This document shows positions 17,201 to 25,833 of a DNA stretch of 64,000 nucleotides, piece by piece. Location: contig NZ_CP048788.1 in assembly GCF_012932215.1 (NCBI RefSeq), positions 1,116,001 to 1,180,000 on the forward strand, given 5' to 3'. The stretch's first letter is position 1. Every line of letters starts with the position of its first letter. Made by a program: the position numbers and the translations under genes. This DNA is from Roseobacter ponti (GTDB lineage: Bacteria > Pseudomonadota > Alphaproteobacteria > Rhodobacterales > Rhodobacteraceae). The notes under the pieces are model-generated. The model was not told the DNA's origin. It worked only from the letters and a program-made list of their open reading frames with translations, and searched no databases.

Positions 17201-18039
17201 GCCAGCGAGCTCTCGCCGTTAAAGCGCGCGGTGCCGTCGCGGTCTTCAAAAGTCAGGTTGATCTGGGCCAGATCACCCAGGGTCACAACCCGGTCGCCGT
17301 TGGTCTTGACCGGCAGGTTATAGACGTCGCGCGGGTCGTCAAAGGAAGAGGGGATTTTCACCGCAAAGGTACCCTGTGCCGTCTCCACCTCGCCCGCGGC
17401 GATCAGCTGGTTGTTGTTCTGAACGGTGTTGATGAGCTCACCCGCAGTGACGTTATAAGCCTCAAGCCGCAGAGGGTCGATCAGCACCTCGAGCATCTCG
17501 TCACGGCTGCCGGCGATGCCGGCTTCCAGCACCGCATCGACCGCTTCGAGGTCATCCTGCAGATCGCGCGCGACGCGGTTCATCGTGCGCTCGGGGACAG
17601 GCCCGGTGAGGTTCACGATGATGATCGGAAACTCGGAGAAATTGATCTCATTGATCTTGTACTGGTCCGCGCCGTCGGGAAATTCCGCTTCGGCCTTGCT
17701 CATCGCGTCTCGCACATCCGCGAGGATCTGGGTCTTGTCCCAGCCGAATTCGAACTCCAGCACCACACCGGCGTAGTTTTCCGCCGCGGTGCCGGTCATG
17801 GATTTCAGGCCATCAAGATCGGCAAGCTCGGTCTCCATGGGCTGTACCAGCAGTGTTTCGCTGTCCGCCGCAGAGATGCCGGGGAAGGGAACCGAGACAA
17901 AAAGTGCCGGAATTTCGATGTCCGGCTCGCCCTCTTTGGGCAGGGTGGAATAGGAATAGCCGCCGACCACCAGGCTCAGCAGGATAAAGGCCACGACCAT
18001 GCGTGCACGACCTGCAGCCCAGTCGACGATCCCCGTCAC
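14242..18039 (-). CDS. RND efflux pump, inner-membrane permease
   Basis: 1265 residues, somewhat longer than AcrB. It has the RND layout: an N-terminal helix with the AxxxxWAAGRARM-like start, two large periplasmic loops and two blocks of membrane helices, with the GxxxDGAIVVVEYAD segment (MLVDGAIVVVEYADK, helix 4, proton relay aspartate) near residue 405. The distal GIVVNNNIILIDTY segment is the matching helix 10 motif. An extra stretch of membrane helices is present between residues about 520 and 610. Substrate is unknown. It starts at a GTG that overlaps the adaptor stop by four bases. Confidence 0.92.
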   Translation of the reverse strand: MTGIVDWAAGRARMVVAFILLSLVVGGYSYSTLPKEGEPDIEIPALFVSVPFPGISAADSETLLVQPMETELADLDGLKSMTGTAAENYAGVVLEFEFGWDKTQILADVRDAMSKAEAEFPDGADQYKINEINFSEFPIIIVNLTGPVPERTMNRVARDLQDDLEAVDAVLEAGIAGSRDEMLEVLIDPLRLEAYNVTAGELINTVQNNNQLIAAGEVETAQGTFAVKIPSSFDDPRDVYNLPVKTNGDRVVTLGDLAQINLTFEDRDGTARFNGESSLALQVVKRKGFNLIDTAALVKDMVAEKSESWPEGLQAAVTVGTSNDQSRIVNAMVQQLLGSVFTAIALVMIVVLAALGVRAALLVGFAIPTSFLLCFAFLALMGISISNIVMFGLILAVGMLVDGAIVVVEYADKRQSEGSGPMQAYVEAAKRMFWPIISSTATTLCAFLPMLFWPGVPGEFMGMLPVTLIFVLSASLVVALIYLPVMGGVTGRLERWMADYMSAVAGLRWYLHLALFPIAGIMMAAAALMPLVFDGIGAQFAGMDGLNLLGSVVPTFIFVFLHILMATALLAVAIGGFLAGLIALFALITRAGRWGQWVTARLFRAEPDRIYAGYRRSPFGHAIAAIAGNPVMPLVMAGTVFVFVGTVLIFFTNNNNGVEFFVESEPEQGIAYVLARGNLSLAEKDALVRQAEDIVLAHPGVINAFSFAGQGGLNTDTSGAATPKDTIGQVQFETIPWEDRADRPELDGNIVIAELTEALSTLPGVRIEISELAQGPASGKPVHLRLKADNFTDLTEAARIAREKFEATPGLTLIEDTRPLPGIDWQIDVDVEKAGRYGADVATVGAMVQLVTRGLTLDTMRVDSSDEEIDIRVRLPAEDRLLSTLDTLKVRTADGLVPLSNFITRTPVPKLAEINRIDQKRYFDVKADVAPGLMKIVETDTSGAEEVTTTLAMLRPAGTDANFTAPDGSTFRITDRNDTSGRDLQAGVTAGTLRLIAVNANERIGVLTDWLDTRPLPDGIAYEWTGDQEEQAESQAFLQTAFSAALGLMFIILLAQFNSFYNALLVLLAVVLSTTGVLIGMIVMGQTFSIIMTGTGIVALAGIVVNNNIILIDTYQEYERYMPRIEAIIRTAQARIRPVLLTTITTMAGLAPMMFGLSLNFAEGGYTINSPTALWWKQLATAVVFGLGIATVLTLVVTPSMLAIRVWATTYVRWIATMLAKLSMGRASRAARDWALQRDAGRAAFQEIIWEEDAPAKTAPLQAAE

Positions 18040-19286
18040 TGGCTCAGCTCCTGCCAGGTCGGTGCAACCGTGACGCCGGCGATGACATATTCCTGACCCA
18101 GTACAATCACGTCCGCCGTATCATCGAGCCCGGTCAGCCAGACGCCTTCGGGCGTGTCGCGCATAATCTCGACAGGGTGAAATTCCACGAGCGCATCCGC
18201 GTCGATGGTGCGCAGGCCGAGCACACCTTCGTCGTTGAGGGTCAGAGCGGACTGCGGCAGCAGGTGAGCTCTTGCGCCATCTGCCGAGATCAGGATCTCC
18301 GCAGTCTGCCCGTCCCGGATCGCGAGATCAGCGTTCGGCACTTCGATCTCCACCAGAAAGGTGCGGGTCTGTTCGTCGGCAGACCGGGACAGAAAAGTGA
18401 CCTGCCCGGTCAGGGGGGCTGTCCCGGCGCTCCCGGCCCCGGTGACGAGGCGGGCTGCGGCCTGAGCGCCGACCCTGATGCGGCTGACTTCGGTTTCGGG
18501 GACGAAAGCCACAAGTTTAATCGGATCAAGCTGAATGATGGTCGAGCAGAGTGCTCCGGGCTGCAGCAGGCTGCCAAGCTCGGCGGTGTCTTTTTCCAGC
18601 AGGCCCGAGAAGGGTGCGCGAATTACAAGACGATCGATTTCGGTCTCAGCGGAGGCCACTGCGGCCTGCGCCGACTGGATACCGGACTGTGCCGCCTGAA
18701 GCCCGGCGCGGGCGGATTCGACGGACGCCAGCGCGGAGGCCACAGCAGCATCCGCGCCCGCCACCCGGGTTGTCGAGGCAAAACCGCCTTCGCTCAGCCG
18801 GGCCGATGCGTTCTGATTGATGCGCGCTTCATCAAGCTGTGCGCGCGCCTGTTCAACGCGGGCCTGTGCCTCAGGGACACGGGCGCGGGCCTCATCGAGC
18901 TGTGCTTTGGATTGTGCGAGTGCGGTGCCGCGGTTGCCCTCATCCAGCCGGCAGAGCGCTTCGCCTTCTTCGACGCGCGCGCCCTTGCGCAGGGGCTCAG
19001 AGATGACCCGGGCCGAAGTTTCTGATTTCACATCCACCTCGCGGGCGGCTTCGGTCTGTCCGCGCAGGATCACGGCGGTATCGATCTGACGCGCTTCCGA
19101 GCGGCGCACGACCACTTTGACAAGCCCGCTGCCCGGCACCTCGGCTGCATCCGCGGTGTCCGTGCCTGCGGATGTTTCGCCTGTTTCGTTTTCCGCAAGG
19201 TAGGCATCGACCGCATCGCGCTGAAAGATATAAAGATAAAGCGCAAAGCCCACGCAGACCGCAGCAATCAGTGGAAACAGACGCAT
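18036..19286 (-). CDS. RND efflux pump, periplasmic adaptor (membrane fusion protein)
   Basis: 416 residues. An N-terminal helix (PLIAAVCVGFALYLYIF) anchors the protein; a lipoyl-like half (EVDVKSETSARVI, KGARVEEGEALCRLDEG), a long Ala/Gln-rich coiled-coil hairpin (about residues 115-215) and the second lipoyl half (RAPFSGLLEKDTAELGSLL) follow, then beta-barrel domains. It links the permease to an outer-membrane channel, which is not in this window. The start is the ATG at 19286 behind GAGG. The pair is probably one operon; no regulator gene is adjacent. Confidence 0.92.
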   Translation of the reverse strand: MRLFPLIAAVCVGFALYLYIFQRDAVDAYLAENETGETSAGTDTADAAEVPGSGLVKVVVRRSEARQIDTAVILRGQTEAAREVDVKSETSARVISEPLRKGARVEEGEALCRLDEGNRGTALAQSKAQLDEARARVPEAQARVEQARAQLDEARINQNASARLSEGGFASTTRVAGADAAVASALASVESARAGLQAAQSGIQSAQAAVASAETEIDRLVIRAPFSGLLEKDTAELGSLLQPGALCSTIIQLDPIKLVAFVPETEVSRIRVGAQAAARLVTGAGSAGTAPLTGQVTFLSRSADEQTRTFLVEIEVPNADLAIRDGQTAEILISADGARAHLLPQSALTLNDEGVLGLRTIDADALVEFHPVEIMRDTPEGVWLTGLDDTADVIVLGQEYVIAGVTVAPTWQELSQ

Positions 19287-19499
19287 CAAATTTGCCTCGG
19301 TACGGGCGGTCCTGCGGTGCCGGCAGAACGCGCATCAGAAATATCGGTCGGCCTGTTCTCGGAAAGTGCTGAACCGACCAGTTCAGATTTAGTGTCTTGT
19401 GGCCCTGTTGGCAATGGTTGAGCCTCGTCTGATCTGCGGGTCTTGGCTTGGCGGCGCGCGCAGGCTAAGAGGGGCCGGAATGAATACTGGCAGGGTTCC

Positions 19500-20177
19500 A
19501 TGAGCGATACAGACGGTTTTATCAGTGAGGTCAACGAAGAGGTCCGCCGCGACCGGCTTTTTGCGCTCTTGCGGCGTTATGGCTGGATCGGGGGCCTGGT
19601 TGTTGTTCTGATCGTCGGCGGAGCGGCTTTCAGCGAGTATCGCAAGGCCCAGGCCCGCGCCGAGGCTGAGGCGCTCGGTGATGCGATCCTGGCTGCGGTG
19701 TCGCAGGAAACCGGCGCTGCGCGCGCTGATGCGCTGGCGGCTGTGCCGGCCGGCGATGCGGGTGCAGAAGCTGTCGCCGGCATGCTCGCTGCGGCAGAGG
19801 CGCAAAACGCCGGCGATACTCAGGCAGCGGTGGACACGCTCAACGCGATTGCAGCGAATGGTGATGTCGCGCCGATCTACCGCGATATTGCAGCATTCAA
19901 GGCGCTGATTTTACAGAAAGAAACGATGCCGGCAGCGGACCTGCGTGGCGAACTCGAGGCGCTGGCCGCACCCGGGCAGCCTCTCAGCCTGCTGGCCCGT
20001 GAGCAGATTGCGCTGCTGGAGATTGCTCAGGGCAATACCGATGCGGCAATCTCGACATACCAGGAAATAATCAGCGACGCGGGCGTGACCACAGACTTGC
20101 AACAACGCGCCTTACAGGTGATTGTGTCGCTGGGGGGAACGCCTGATCTGGAGAACCTGCCCGGTATCGGCAACTGA
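19500..20177 (+). CDS. YfgM-like membrane-anchored tetratricopeptide protein
   Basis: 225 residues. A short cytoplasmic start (MSDTDGFISEVNEEVRRDR), one transmembrane helix (GWIGGLVVVLIVGGAAF) and an Ala-rich helical repeat domain are visible, as in YfgM of E. coli, a periplasmic chaperone-like partner of the Sec translocon. The identity is strengthened by its place directly ahead of the bamB-like and der genes, the same order as E. coli yfgM-bamB-der. The ATG at 19500 follows CAGGGTTCC. Confidence 0.85.
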   Translation: MSDTDGFISEVNEEVRRDRLFALLRRYGWIGGLVVVLIVGGAAFSEYRKAQARAEAEALGDAILAAVSQETGAARADALAAVPAGDAGAEAVAGMLAAAEAQNAGDTQAAVDTLNAIAANGDVAPIYRDIAAFKALILQKETMPAADLRGELEALAAPGQPLSLLAREQIALLEIAQGNTDAAISTYQEIISDAGVTTDLQQRALQVIVSLGGTPDLENLPGIGN

Positions 20178-20237
20178 GTGCCGGACCGTAAAAAGGCAGG
20201 CAGGCATGGGCGGAAACTTAGGGTGGTACACGAGGGC

Positions 20238-21584
20238 ATGAGGGCAAAGCTGTGGAATACGGGCGCTGCGAATGCGCCCCGTGCAGGTCTGGCAGCGCTG
20301 GTTGCCTGTGTCTTTCTCGCCGGTTGTGGCGGTGATGACGTCATTCTGCCGGGTATCCGTGAAGATATCCGTGCGCCCGAAGAGACGCTGGCGCCGGAAG
20401 TAACCGAAAACACCACCCGTGCGATTTCACTGCCCGCCCAGCAGGCAAATGCGCAGTGGCCCCAGTCTGCCGGTACCCCTGCATTCCGTACGGCACACCC
20501 TGCTTTGGGTGCTGCGCCGACGCGGATCTGGACCGCCAACATCGGCAAAGGCGACAGCCGGCGCCAGCGTATCACGGCCGCGCCGGTTGTGGCGCAGGGC
20601 ATTATTTTCACTCTCGACGCCGAAGCGCAGGTGACGGCCACGTCACTTTCCGGCCAGCAGGTCTGGCAGAAAGATCTCCTGCCGGCGCGCGAAAACAGCG
20701 GCGACGCCACCGGGGGCGGGCTTGCCTGGAACAACGGGAAACTCTTCGTCTCGCTGGGATACGGTGCGCTTGTCGCGGTTGATGCAGCCAATGGTGATGT
20801 GCTGTGGCGCCAGCGTCTTGAGGGCACCGGTTCCGGCACACCAACGGCCATCGGCGGACTGGTTTATGTCACCGCCGGTGACGATCAGGGCTGGGCGATT
20901 TCGGATGATGACGGGCGGGTCGTCTGGCAGCTTCAGGCCTCGCCGGATGTTAACAACGTGCTCGGCGCGCCCGCACCGGCGGTTTCCGATGATCTTGCGA
21001 TCTTTGGCTTCGGATCGGGCGAGATCCAGGCAGTCTTTCGCCGTGGCGGTCTGCGCCGCTGGGACGCCTCTGTGCTCGGCGAACGTTTCGGCCGCTCCGC
21101 CAGCAACGTCGGCGATGTGACGGCTGCACCTGTGATATCGGGCAACCGGGTTTATGTCGGCAACCAGTCGGGGCGTCTTGTGGCGCTGAACCTCGGCTCG
21201 GGTGAGCGGATATGGACAGCGCGTGAAGGGGCCGTTGGCTCCGTTGTGCCGGCCGGCGACAGCGTCTTCGCGCTTTCGGATCTGGGTGAGCTTTTGCGGA
21301 TCGATGCCTCCACAGGGGCCCGCATCTGGGGCGCGCAGCTTGCAACTTTCGTTAAAGACCGGCCACGTCGTAAGGCAGAGATCGTGGCGCACCACGGGCC
21401 GCTTCTGGCGGGCGGGCGCATCCATGTGGCCTCAAATGATGGTTTTCTGCGGTCTTTTGATCCCGCGAGCGGGACGCTGACCGGGACGGTGGAAATCCCG
21501 GACGGGGCGACATCGGCACCTGTGGTTGCGGGCGGTGTTCTGTACGTTGTCTCCACAGACGGGCAATTACACGCTTTCCGTTGA
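20238..21584 (+). CDS. bamB: BamB-like outer-membrane assembly lipoprotein (PQQ-type beta-propeller)
   Basis: 448 residues. The start at 20238 gives a lipoprotein signal peptide ending in LAGC, so the mature protein should be lipid-anchored. Repeated propeller blades follow, each with the pattern of a W-rich strand (VLWRQRLEG, RVVWQLQA, RIWTAREG, RIWGAQLA). In the family BamB helps the BAM complex insert outer-membrane barrels. The synteny with YfgM and Der supports the name. It is longer than E. coli BamB mainly at the N-terminus, where a Glu/Pro-rich linker lies. Confidence 0.88.
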   Translation: MRAKLWNTGAANAPRAGLAALVACVFLAGCGGDDVILPGIREDIRAPEETLAPEVTENTTRAISLPAQQANAQWPQSAGTPAFRTAHPALGAAPTRIWTANIGKGDSRRQRITAAPVVAQGIIFTLDAEAQVTATSLSGQQVWQKDLLPARENSGDATGGGLAWNNGKLFVSLGYGALVAVDAANGDVLWRQRLEGTGSGTPTAIGGLVYVTAGDDQGWAISDDDGRVVWQLQASPDVNNVLGAPAPAVSDDLAIFGFGSGEIQAVFRRGGLRRWDASVLGERFGRSASNVGDVTAAPVISGNRVYVGNQSGRLVALNLGSGERIWTAREGAVGSVVPAGDSVFALSDLGELLRIDASTGARIWGAQLATFVKDRPRRKAEIVAHHGPLLAGGRIHVASNDGFLRSFDPASGTLTGTVEIPDGATSAPVVAGGVLYVVSTDGQLHAFR

Positions 21585-21634
21585 CGCCCGGCTGCGGTAA
21601 AGCGCGCGCTTAACCGTGATGCGGAGTACCTGTC

Positions 21635-23113
21635 ATGTCGTTCACACTTGCCATTGTCGGGCGGCCCAATGTGGGCAAGTCCACGCTGTTCAACCGGCTG
21701 GTCGGCAAGCGTCTGGCGCTGGTCGATGACCAGCCCGGGGTAACGCGCGACCTGCGCGAGGGGGCGGCGCGGCTGGCTGATCTGCGCTTTACCGTCATCG
21801 ACACGGCGGGCCTGGAAGAGGTTACCGACGACAGCCTGCAGGGGCGGATGCGCCGCCTGACCGAACGCGCGGTCGATATGGCCGATATCTGTCTCTTTAT
21901 GATTGATGCCCGCGTAGGGATCACGCCCTCGGATCTGGTGTTTGCCGATATCCTGCGCAAACGCTCCGCGCATGTGATCCTCGCGGCCAATAAGGCTGAA
22001 GGGGCAGCAGCAGATGCCGGCGTGATAGAGGCGTATTCGCTGGGCCTGGGCGAGCCCATCCGGATGTCGGCGGAGCATGGCGAGGGTCTCAACGATCTCT
22101 ACACACATCTGATGCCGCTGGCCGACCAGTTCGCTGAACGCGCCGCAGAAGACGCGCCCGACACGGATGTGACGCTCGACGAGGATGAGGGCGACATGGA
22201 CGCCCCGATCCCGATGCCTACAGCGAAAAAACCGCTGCAGGTGGCGGTCGTGGGCCGACCGAATTCCGGCAAATCGACGCTGGTCAACCAGATCCTCGGT
22301 GAAGACCGGCTGCTGACCGGACCTGAGGCCGGCATCACGCGCGACGCCATTTCATTGCGGATCGACTGGGCCGGGCCGGAGGGGGACGCCGTGCCGATGC
22401 GTATTTTCGACACCGCCGGCATGCGCAAAAAGGCCAAGGTGCAGGAAAAGCTGGAAAAGCTATCGGTGGGTGACGGGCTCCGCGCGGTGAAATTTGCCGA
22501 GGTGGTTGTGGTGCTGCTGGATGCGGCCATCCCGTTTGAGCAGCAGGATCTGCGGATTGCCGATCTGGCCGAACGCGAAGGACGTGCGGTGGTCGTCGCC
22601 GTGAACAAATGGGACATCGAGGAAGACCGTCAGGGCAAGCTCAAAGAGCTGAAAGAGAGCTTTGAACGGCTTCTGCCGCAGTTGCGCGGAGCGCCGCTGA
22701 TCACTGTATCGGCAAAGACCGGGCGGGGTCTCGACCGGCTGCAGGCGGCGATCATGCGCGCCTATGAGGTCTGGAACCGGCGTGTGACCACAGCACAGCT
22801 GAACCGCTGGCTTGCTGGTATGGTCGAGGCACATCCGCCGCCCGCGCCGCAGGGAAAGCGCATCAAGCTGCGGTATATGACCCAGGCCAAGACCCGCCCG
22901 CCGGGCTTCGTTGTGATGTGCAGCCACCCCGACAAAGTGCCCGAAAGCTACAGCCGCTATCTGGTCAACGGGTTGCGGCTTGATTTCGACATGCCGGGCG
23001 CGCCGATCCGTCTGTGGATGCGCGGACAGAATGATGCCAACCCGTTCAAGGGCCGCAAAAAGGCGCCGCCTTCGAAACTGCGCAAACACACTGACGGACG
23101 CCGGCGCGACTAA
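21635..23113 (+). CDS. der: Ribosome-assembly GTPase Der (EngA)
   Basis: 492 residues. Two GTPase domains in tandem carry GRPNVGKST (residue 9) and GRPNSGKST (about 207), DTAGLEE and [10 protein letters not shown], and NKWD. The C-terminal KH-like domain (about 390-470) binds rRNA. It is needed for 50S maturation. An acidic linker ([12 protein letters not shown]) joins the G domains. It is the last gene of the yfgM-bamB-der block and ends five bases from the convergent TspO-like gene. Confidence 0.96.
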   Translation: MSFTLAIVGRPNVGKSTLFNRLVGKRLALVDDQPGVTRDLREGAARLADLRFTVIDTAGLEEVTDDSLQGRMRRLTERAVDMADICLFMIDARVGITPSDLVFADILRKRSAHVILAANKAEGAAADAGVIEAYSLGLGEPIRMSAEHGEGLNDLYTHLMPLADQFAERAAEDAPDTDVTLDEDEGDMDAPIPMPTAKKPLQVAVVGRPNSGKSTLVNQILGEDRLLTGPEAGITRDAISLRIDWAGPEGDAVPMRIFDTAGMRKKAKVQEKLEKLSVGDGLRAVKFAEVVVVLLDAAIPFEQQDLRIADLAEREGRAVVVAVNKWDIEEDRQGKLKELKESFERLLPQLRGAPLITVSAKTGRGLDRLQAAIMRAYEVWNRRVTTAQLNRWLAGMVEAHPPPAPQGKRIKLRYMTQAKTRPPGFVVMCSHPDKVPESYSRYLVNGLRLDFDMPGAPIRLWMRGQNDANPFKGRKKAPPSKLRKHTDGRRRD

Positions 23114-23117
23114 AGGC

Positions 23118-23819
23118 TCAGGCGGCGCGCAGGGTGCGCCATGCTGAAAACGCAAGCGCTGCGGCACCACCGGCGGCGAGTGCCGCGACGGTTGGATTGA
23201 TGCTGAGGTTCTGCACCACAACGGCGACCAGCGCCCAGATGACCGCAAGAGCATAGGTCGGGCCGCGGCGCAGCTGGTTCTGCACCGCAGAAGCCAGCAC
23301 AAGCGCACCGAAGATCGCGGCAAAGGCAGCAGTGGTCTCGCTGGTATAGCCATAGCCGGCCGCCAGCAGGCCAAGCGACACGCAGGATGCCGCACTCAGC
23401 CAGCCGGCATAGAGGCCCACCGGCAACAGCGCCCAGGTCTTGTCAGACGCAGGCGCGCGGAAAAGGGCGTAAAGCGCGCTGATCAGCATTGCCCAGATCA
23501 GGATGCTGGCCCAGACCGGGCTCTGCACTGCCACAGGCAGCCAGACAGAGCCCACCGCCAGCGACACAGCCAGCGGCACGCGCATGGCGTGCCAGTCGGG
23601 ATCTTCGGCGCGTTTCAGGAGCCCGTATCCCATGCCGATGAGCAGCCACAGATAGATCACGCCCCAGATCGCAAAGGCATAGCCCGCAGGCTGCACAGGC
23701 GGATCGTCCTGCGGCACAGGGAACTGATCCGCGTCAAAGCCGCCGAAATCCGGCACCCAGAACGTCGAGCCTGCAAAGGAAATGCAGAGCACAAAAACAA
23801 GTATCGCAGTCAGTTTCAC
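23118..23819 (-). CDS. TspO/MBR-like tryptophan-rich membrane protein
   Basis: 233 residues with about seven hydrophobic helices. The first (MKLTAILVFVLCISFAG) is followed by a loop rich in Phe and Pro, then YAFAIWGVIYLWLLIGMGYG, a pattern seen in the extended TspO-like family of alphaproteobacteria. It is longer than classical TspO (about 160 residues) and lacks its strict motifs, so a simple 'TspO-like' label is safest. It begins at a GTG with GGGGGATC upstream. Function unknown, possibly tetrapyrrole or stress related by family. Confidence 0.65.
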   Translation of the reverse strand: MKLTAILVFVLCISFAGSTFWVPDFGGFDADQFPVPQDDPPVQPAGYAFAIWGVIYLWLLIGMGYGLLKRAEDPDWHAMRVPLAVSLAVGSVWLPVAVQSPVWASILIWAMLISALYALFRAPASDKTWALLPVGLYAGWLSAASCVSLGLLAAGYGYTSETTAAFAAIFGALVLASAVQNQLRRGPTYALAVIWALVAVVVQNLSINPTVAALAAGGAAALAFSAWRTLRAA

Positions 23820-23924
23820 GAGATCCCCCGGTGTGGTGTTGTCCCGGCCTTAACGCCGCGAACGCAGCATTAGGTCCATGCCATTCATTTCTCCCTAACC
23901 TGGCGCACGGCAGGAGGGATGCAA

Positions 23925-25061
23925 ATGGCCCATATCGCGATTTTCTGTGACGGAACATGGAACAGCCCGCAGGCGGGTACGACAACACATGTGCTGCGTC
24001 TTGCGCGGGCCTGTGCCCGGACCCGTGATCAGCAGGTATTGTACTTTGCGGGGGTCGGCACCGGCACCGGTATGATCAGCGATCTGGGTCGCTGGATCAA
24101 CCGGGTGGGCGGCGGGCTTTTCGGCTGGGGACTTAACCGCAATATCCGGGCGGCCTATCTCGAGCTCTGCCGGATCTACCGTCCCGGTGACAAGATCATG
24201 ATCTTCGGCTTTTCGCGCGGGGCTTACACGGCGCGGTCGCTCGTCGGCATGATCCGCACCTGTGGTATTCTCGAGCATCCGACGCGCGGCAATCTGCGCC
24301 GGGCCTTCCGGCTGTACCGGCGGCGGGGTGAAGAGAACGGCCCTGATACACCGGCCACTCTCGCGGAACGCCGGCTTTTGTCGCCGCGTTTCGCCACGAG
24401 CCAGGCCGATGTCGAGACCCGTGCAGATGAAAGTTTTCTGGTCAGGATTACATATCTTGGCGTCTGGGATACGGTCGGCGCTCTGGGAATGCCGCAGGCG
24501 ATCGTGGGCCGCATCGCGCGGCTCTGGAACCGGCGCTATGATTTTCACGACACCAGCCTCTCGGGGCTGGTGGAACAGGCACGCCATGCGCTCGCACTTG
24601 ACGAAAAGCGCGTGCTCTTTGAGCCGGCGCTCTGGTCAAACCTTGACCCGTTGCCTGGCGATCCCGGCCTGAACAGGGGCAACCGTCGGGCCACGCGCCC
24701 CTACCAGCAGGTCTGGTTTGCCGGTGATCACAGCATCATCGGCGGCAATACGGATGCCGAAGGGCTGGCCGCGATCACGGCCGGCTGGATCTGGTCGGAA
24801 GCCGCACGCCTCGGCCTGCAAGCAGCGCCGGGCCGGCGGGTGCCGGCGGTCACGCCTGATCCCGGAGCCCCGGCGCCGCAACTGTCGCAGGTGCCCCGGC
24901 TCTATCGCTTTCTGCCCTGGCTGATGGCCTGGCGACGCGGGCCGCAGACACCCCGCGCGACAAGCCCGTCCGTCCTGGAGCGGATGTCGCAACTGCCGGG
25001 CTACAGGCCACAAAGCCTGCGCTGGCTCTTTCCTGAGCTTTTTGACCGGGACAGCAGTTAG
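23925..25061 (+). CDS. DUF2235 alpha/beta-hydrolase
   Basis: 378 residues. HIAIFCDGTWNSP at the N-terminus and the nucleophile elbow GFSRGAYTARSL (Ser in GFSRG, about residue 98) define DUF2235, the fold shared with Tle1-type phospholipase effectors. The start at 23925 is chosen because AGGAGG lies seven bases upstream; an ATG two codons earlier is too close to it. No type VI secretion genes, immunity gene or VgrG are nearby, so an effector role is not supported. It may act on an internal lipid or ester. Confidence 0.85.
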   Translation: MAHIAIFCDGTWNSPQAGTTTHVLRLARACARTRDQQVLYFAGVGTGTGMISDLGRWINRVGGGLFGWGLNRNIRAAYLELCRIYRPGDKIMIFGFSRGAYTARSLVGMIRTCGILEHPTRGNLRRAFRLYRRRGEENGPDTPATLAERRLLSPRFATSQADVETRADESFLVRITYLGVWDTVGALGMPQAIVGRIARLWNRRYDFHDTSLSGLVEQARHALALDEKRVLFEPALWSNLDPLPGDPGLNRGNRRATRPYQQVWFAGDHSIIGGNTDAEGLAAITAGWIWSEAARLGLQAAPGRRVPAVTPDPGAPAPQLSQVPRLYRFLPWLMAWRRGPQTPRATSPSVLERMSQLPGYRPQSLRWLFPELFDRDSS

Positions 25062-25141
25062 GTCAGCCCGCGCTTTGCTCTTGTGAGAAGGGGGCGCGGC
25101 AGGGTAGGAGGCCTGAGCCCGAATGCCGAAAGACCCGCGCC

Positions 25142-25630
25142 ATGACCGACGCCCCCGAAGATGAAGTCCTTGCCACTGTCTCTGCCTCAATCGGGCGGCG
25201 CATTCTCGGCATCGGGCTGCTGGCATTGCTGGCGGTCATTGTGATCTGGATGGCCGTGACGAAATCTCCGGCCTTTGGCTGGCAGATCTTTCTCATCGGG
25301 CTGGGCATCACCGCGCTGATGATTGCCGATGCGATGCGCCGGTCCACCGCCTGTGTTCTCGAACTGACGACCACCATGTTGCGTGAAAAAGACGGCCGCA
25401 TCATCGCGCGTATAGATGAAATCACCGATGTGGAGCGCGGTGCGTTTGCTTTTAAGCCATCTAACGGCTTTCTGCTGACCACCTCGACCCGTGGCAGCCG
25501 TGCCTGGCGTCCGGGGGTCTGGTGGCGCATGGGCCGCAAAATCGGCATCGGCGGTATGCTGCCCGGGCGGCAGACCAAATTCATGTCCGAAATTATCGCC
25601 GTGCGCCTTGCAGAACGCGAAGCCCGCTGA
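25142..25630 (+). CDS. Small membrane protein of unknown function
   Basis: 162 residues. Two hydrophobic helices (RILGIGLLALLAVIVIWMAV and FLIGLGITALMIADA) are followed by a cytosolic-looking C-terminal half with beta strands (VLELTTTMLREKDGRIIARI, DITDVERGAFAF-like). It resembles PH-like membrane proteins but no named domain is certain. It is 80 bases behind the DUF2235 gene on the same strand. Confidence 0.7.
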   Translation: MTDAPEDEVLATVSASIGRRILGIGLLALLAVIVIWMAVTKSPAFGWQIFLIGLGITALMIADAMRRSTACVLELTTTMLREKDGRIIARIDEITDVERGAFAFKPSNGFLLTTSTRGSRAWRPGVWWRMGRKIGIGGMLPGRQTKFMSEIIAVRLAEREAR

Positions 25631-25833
25631 CACGCGACCCTGACCCGTGTTGCACGGTTTGCAAACCCTCGGGCCCGTCACCGGTTTACAAAATCGTTAC
25701 CCTTCTGGCGCAGAGATAGCGTGCCGCGGATTTTTATGTTGCCCAAAAAACTGGCACTTCTGAGCGCCCGCGCGTAGGTTCGCAGGTGTCGTATGAGGGC
25801 ATGCCCGCCCGTCGACAACAAGGGAGAGTGAAT

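Noticed and set aside
23925-25061. Type VI secretion effector
   Set aside because: Only the fold matches; there is no VgrG, immunity gene or other T6SS component nearby.
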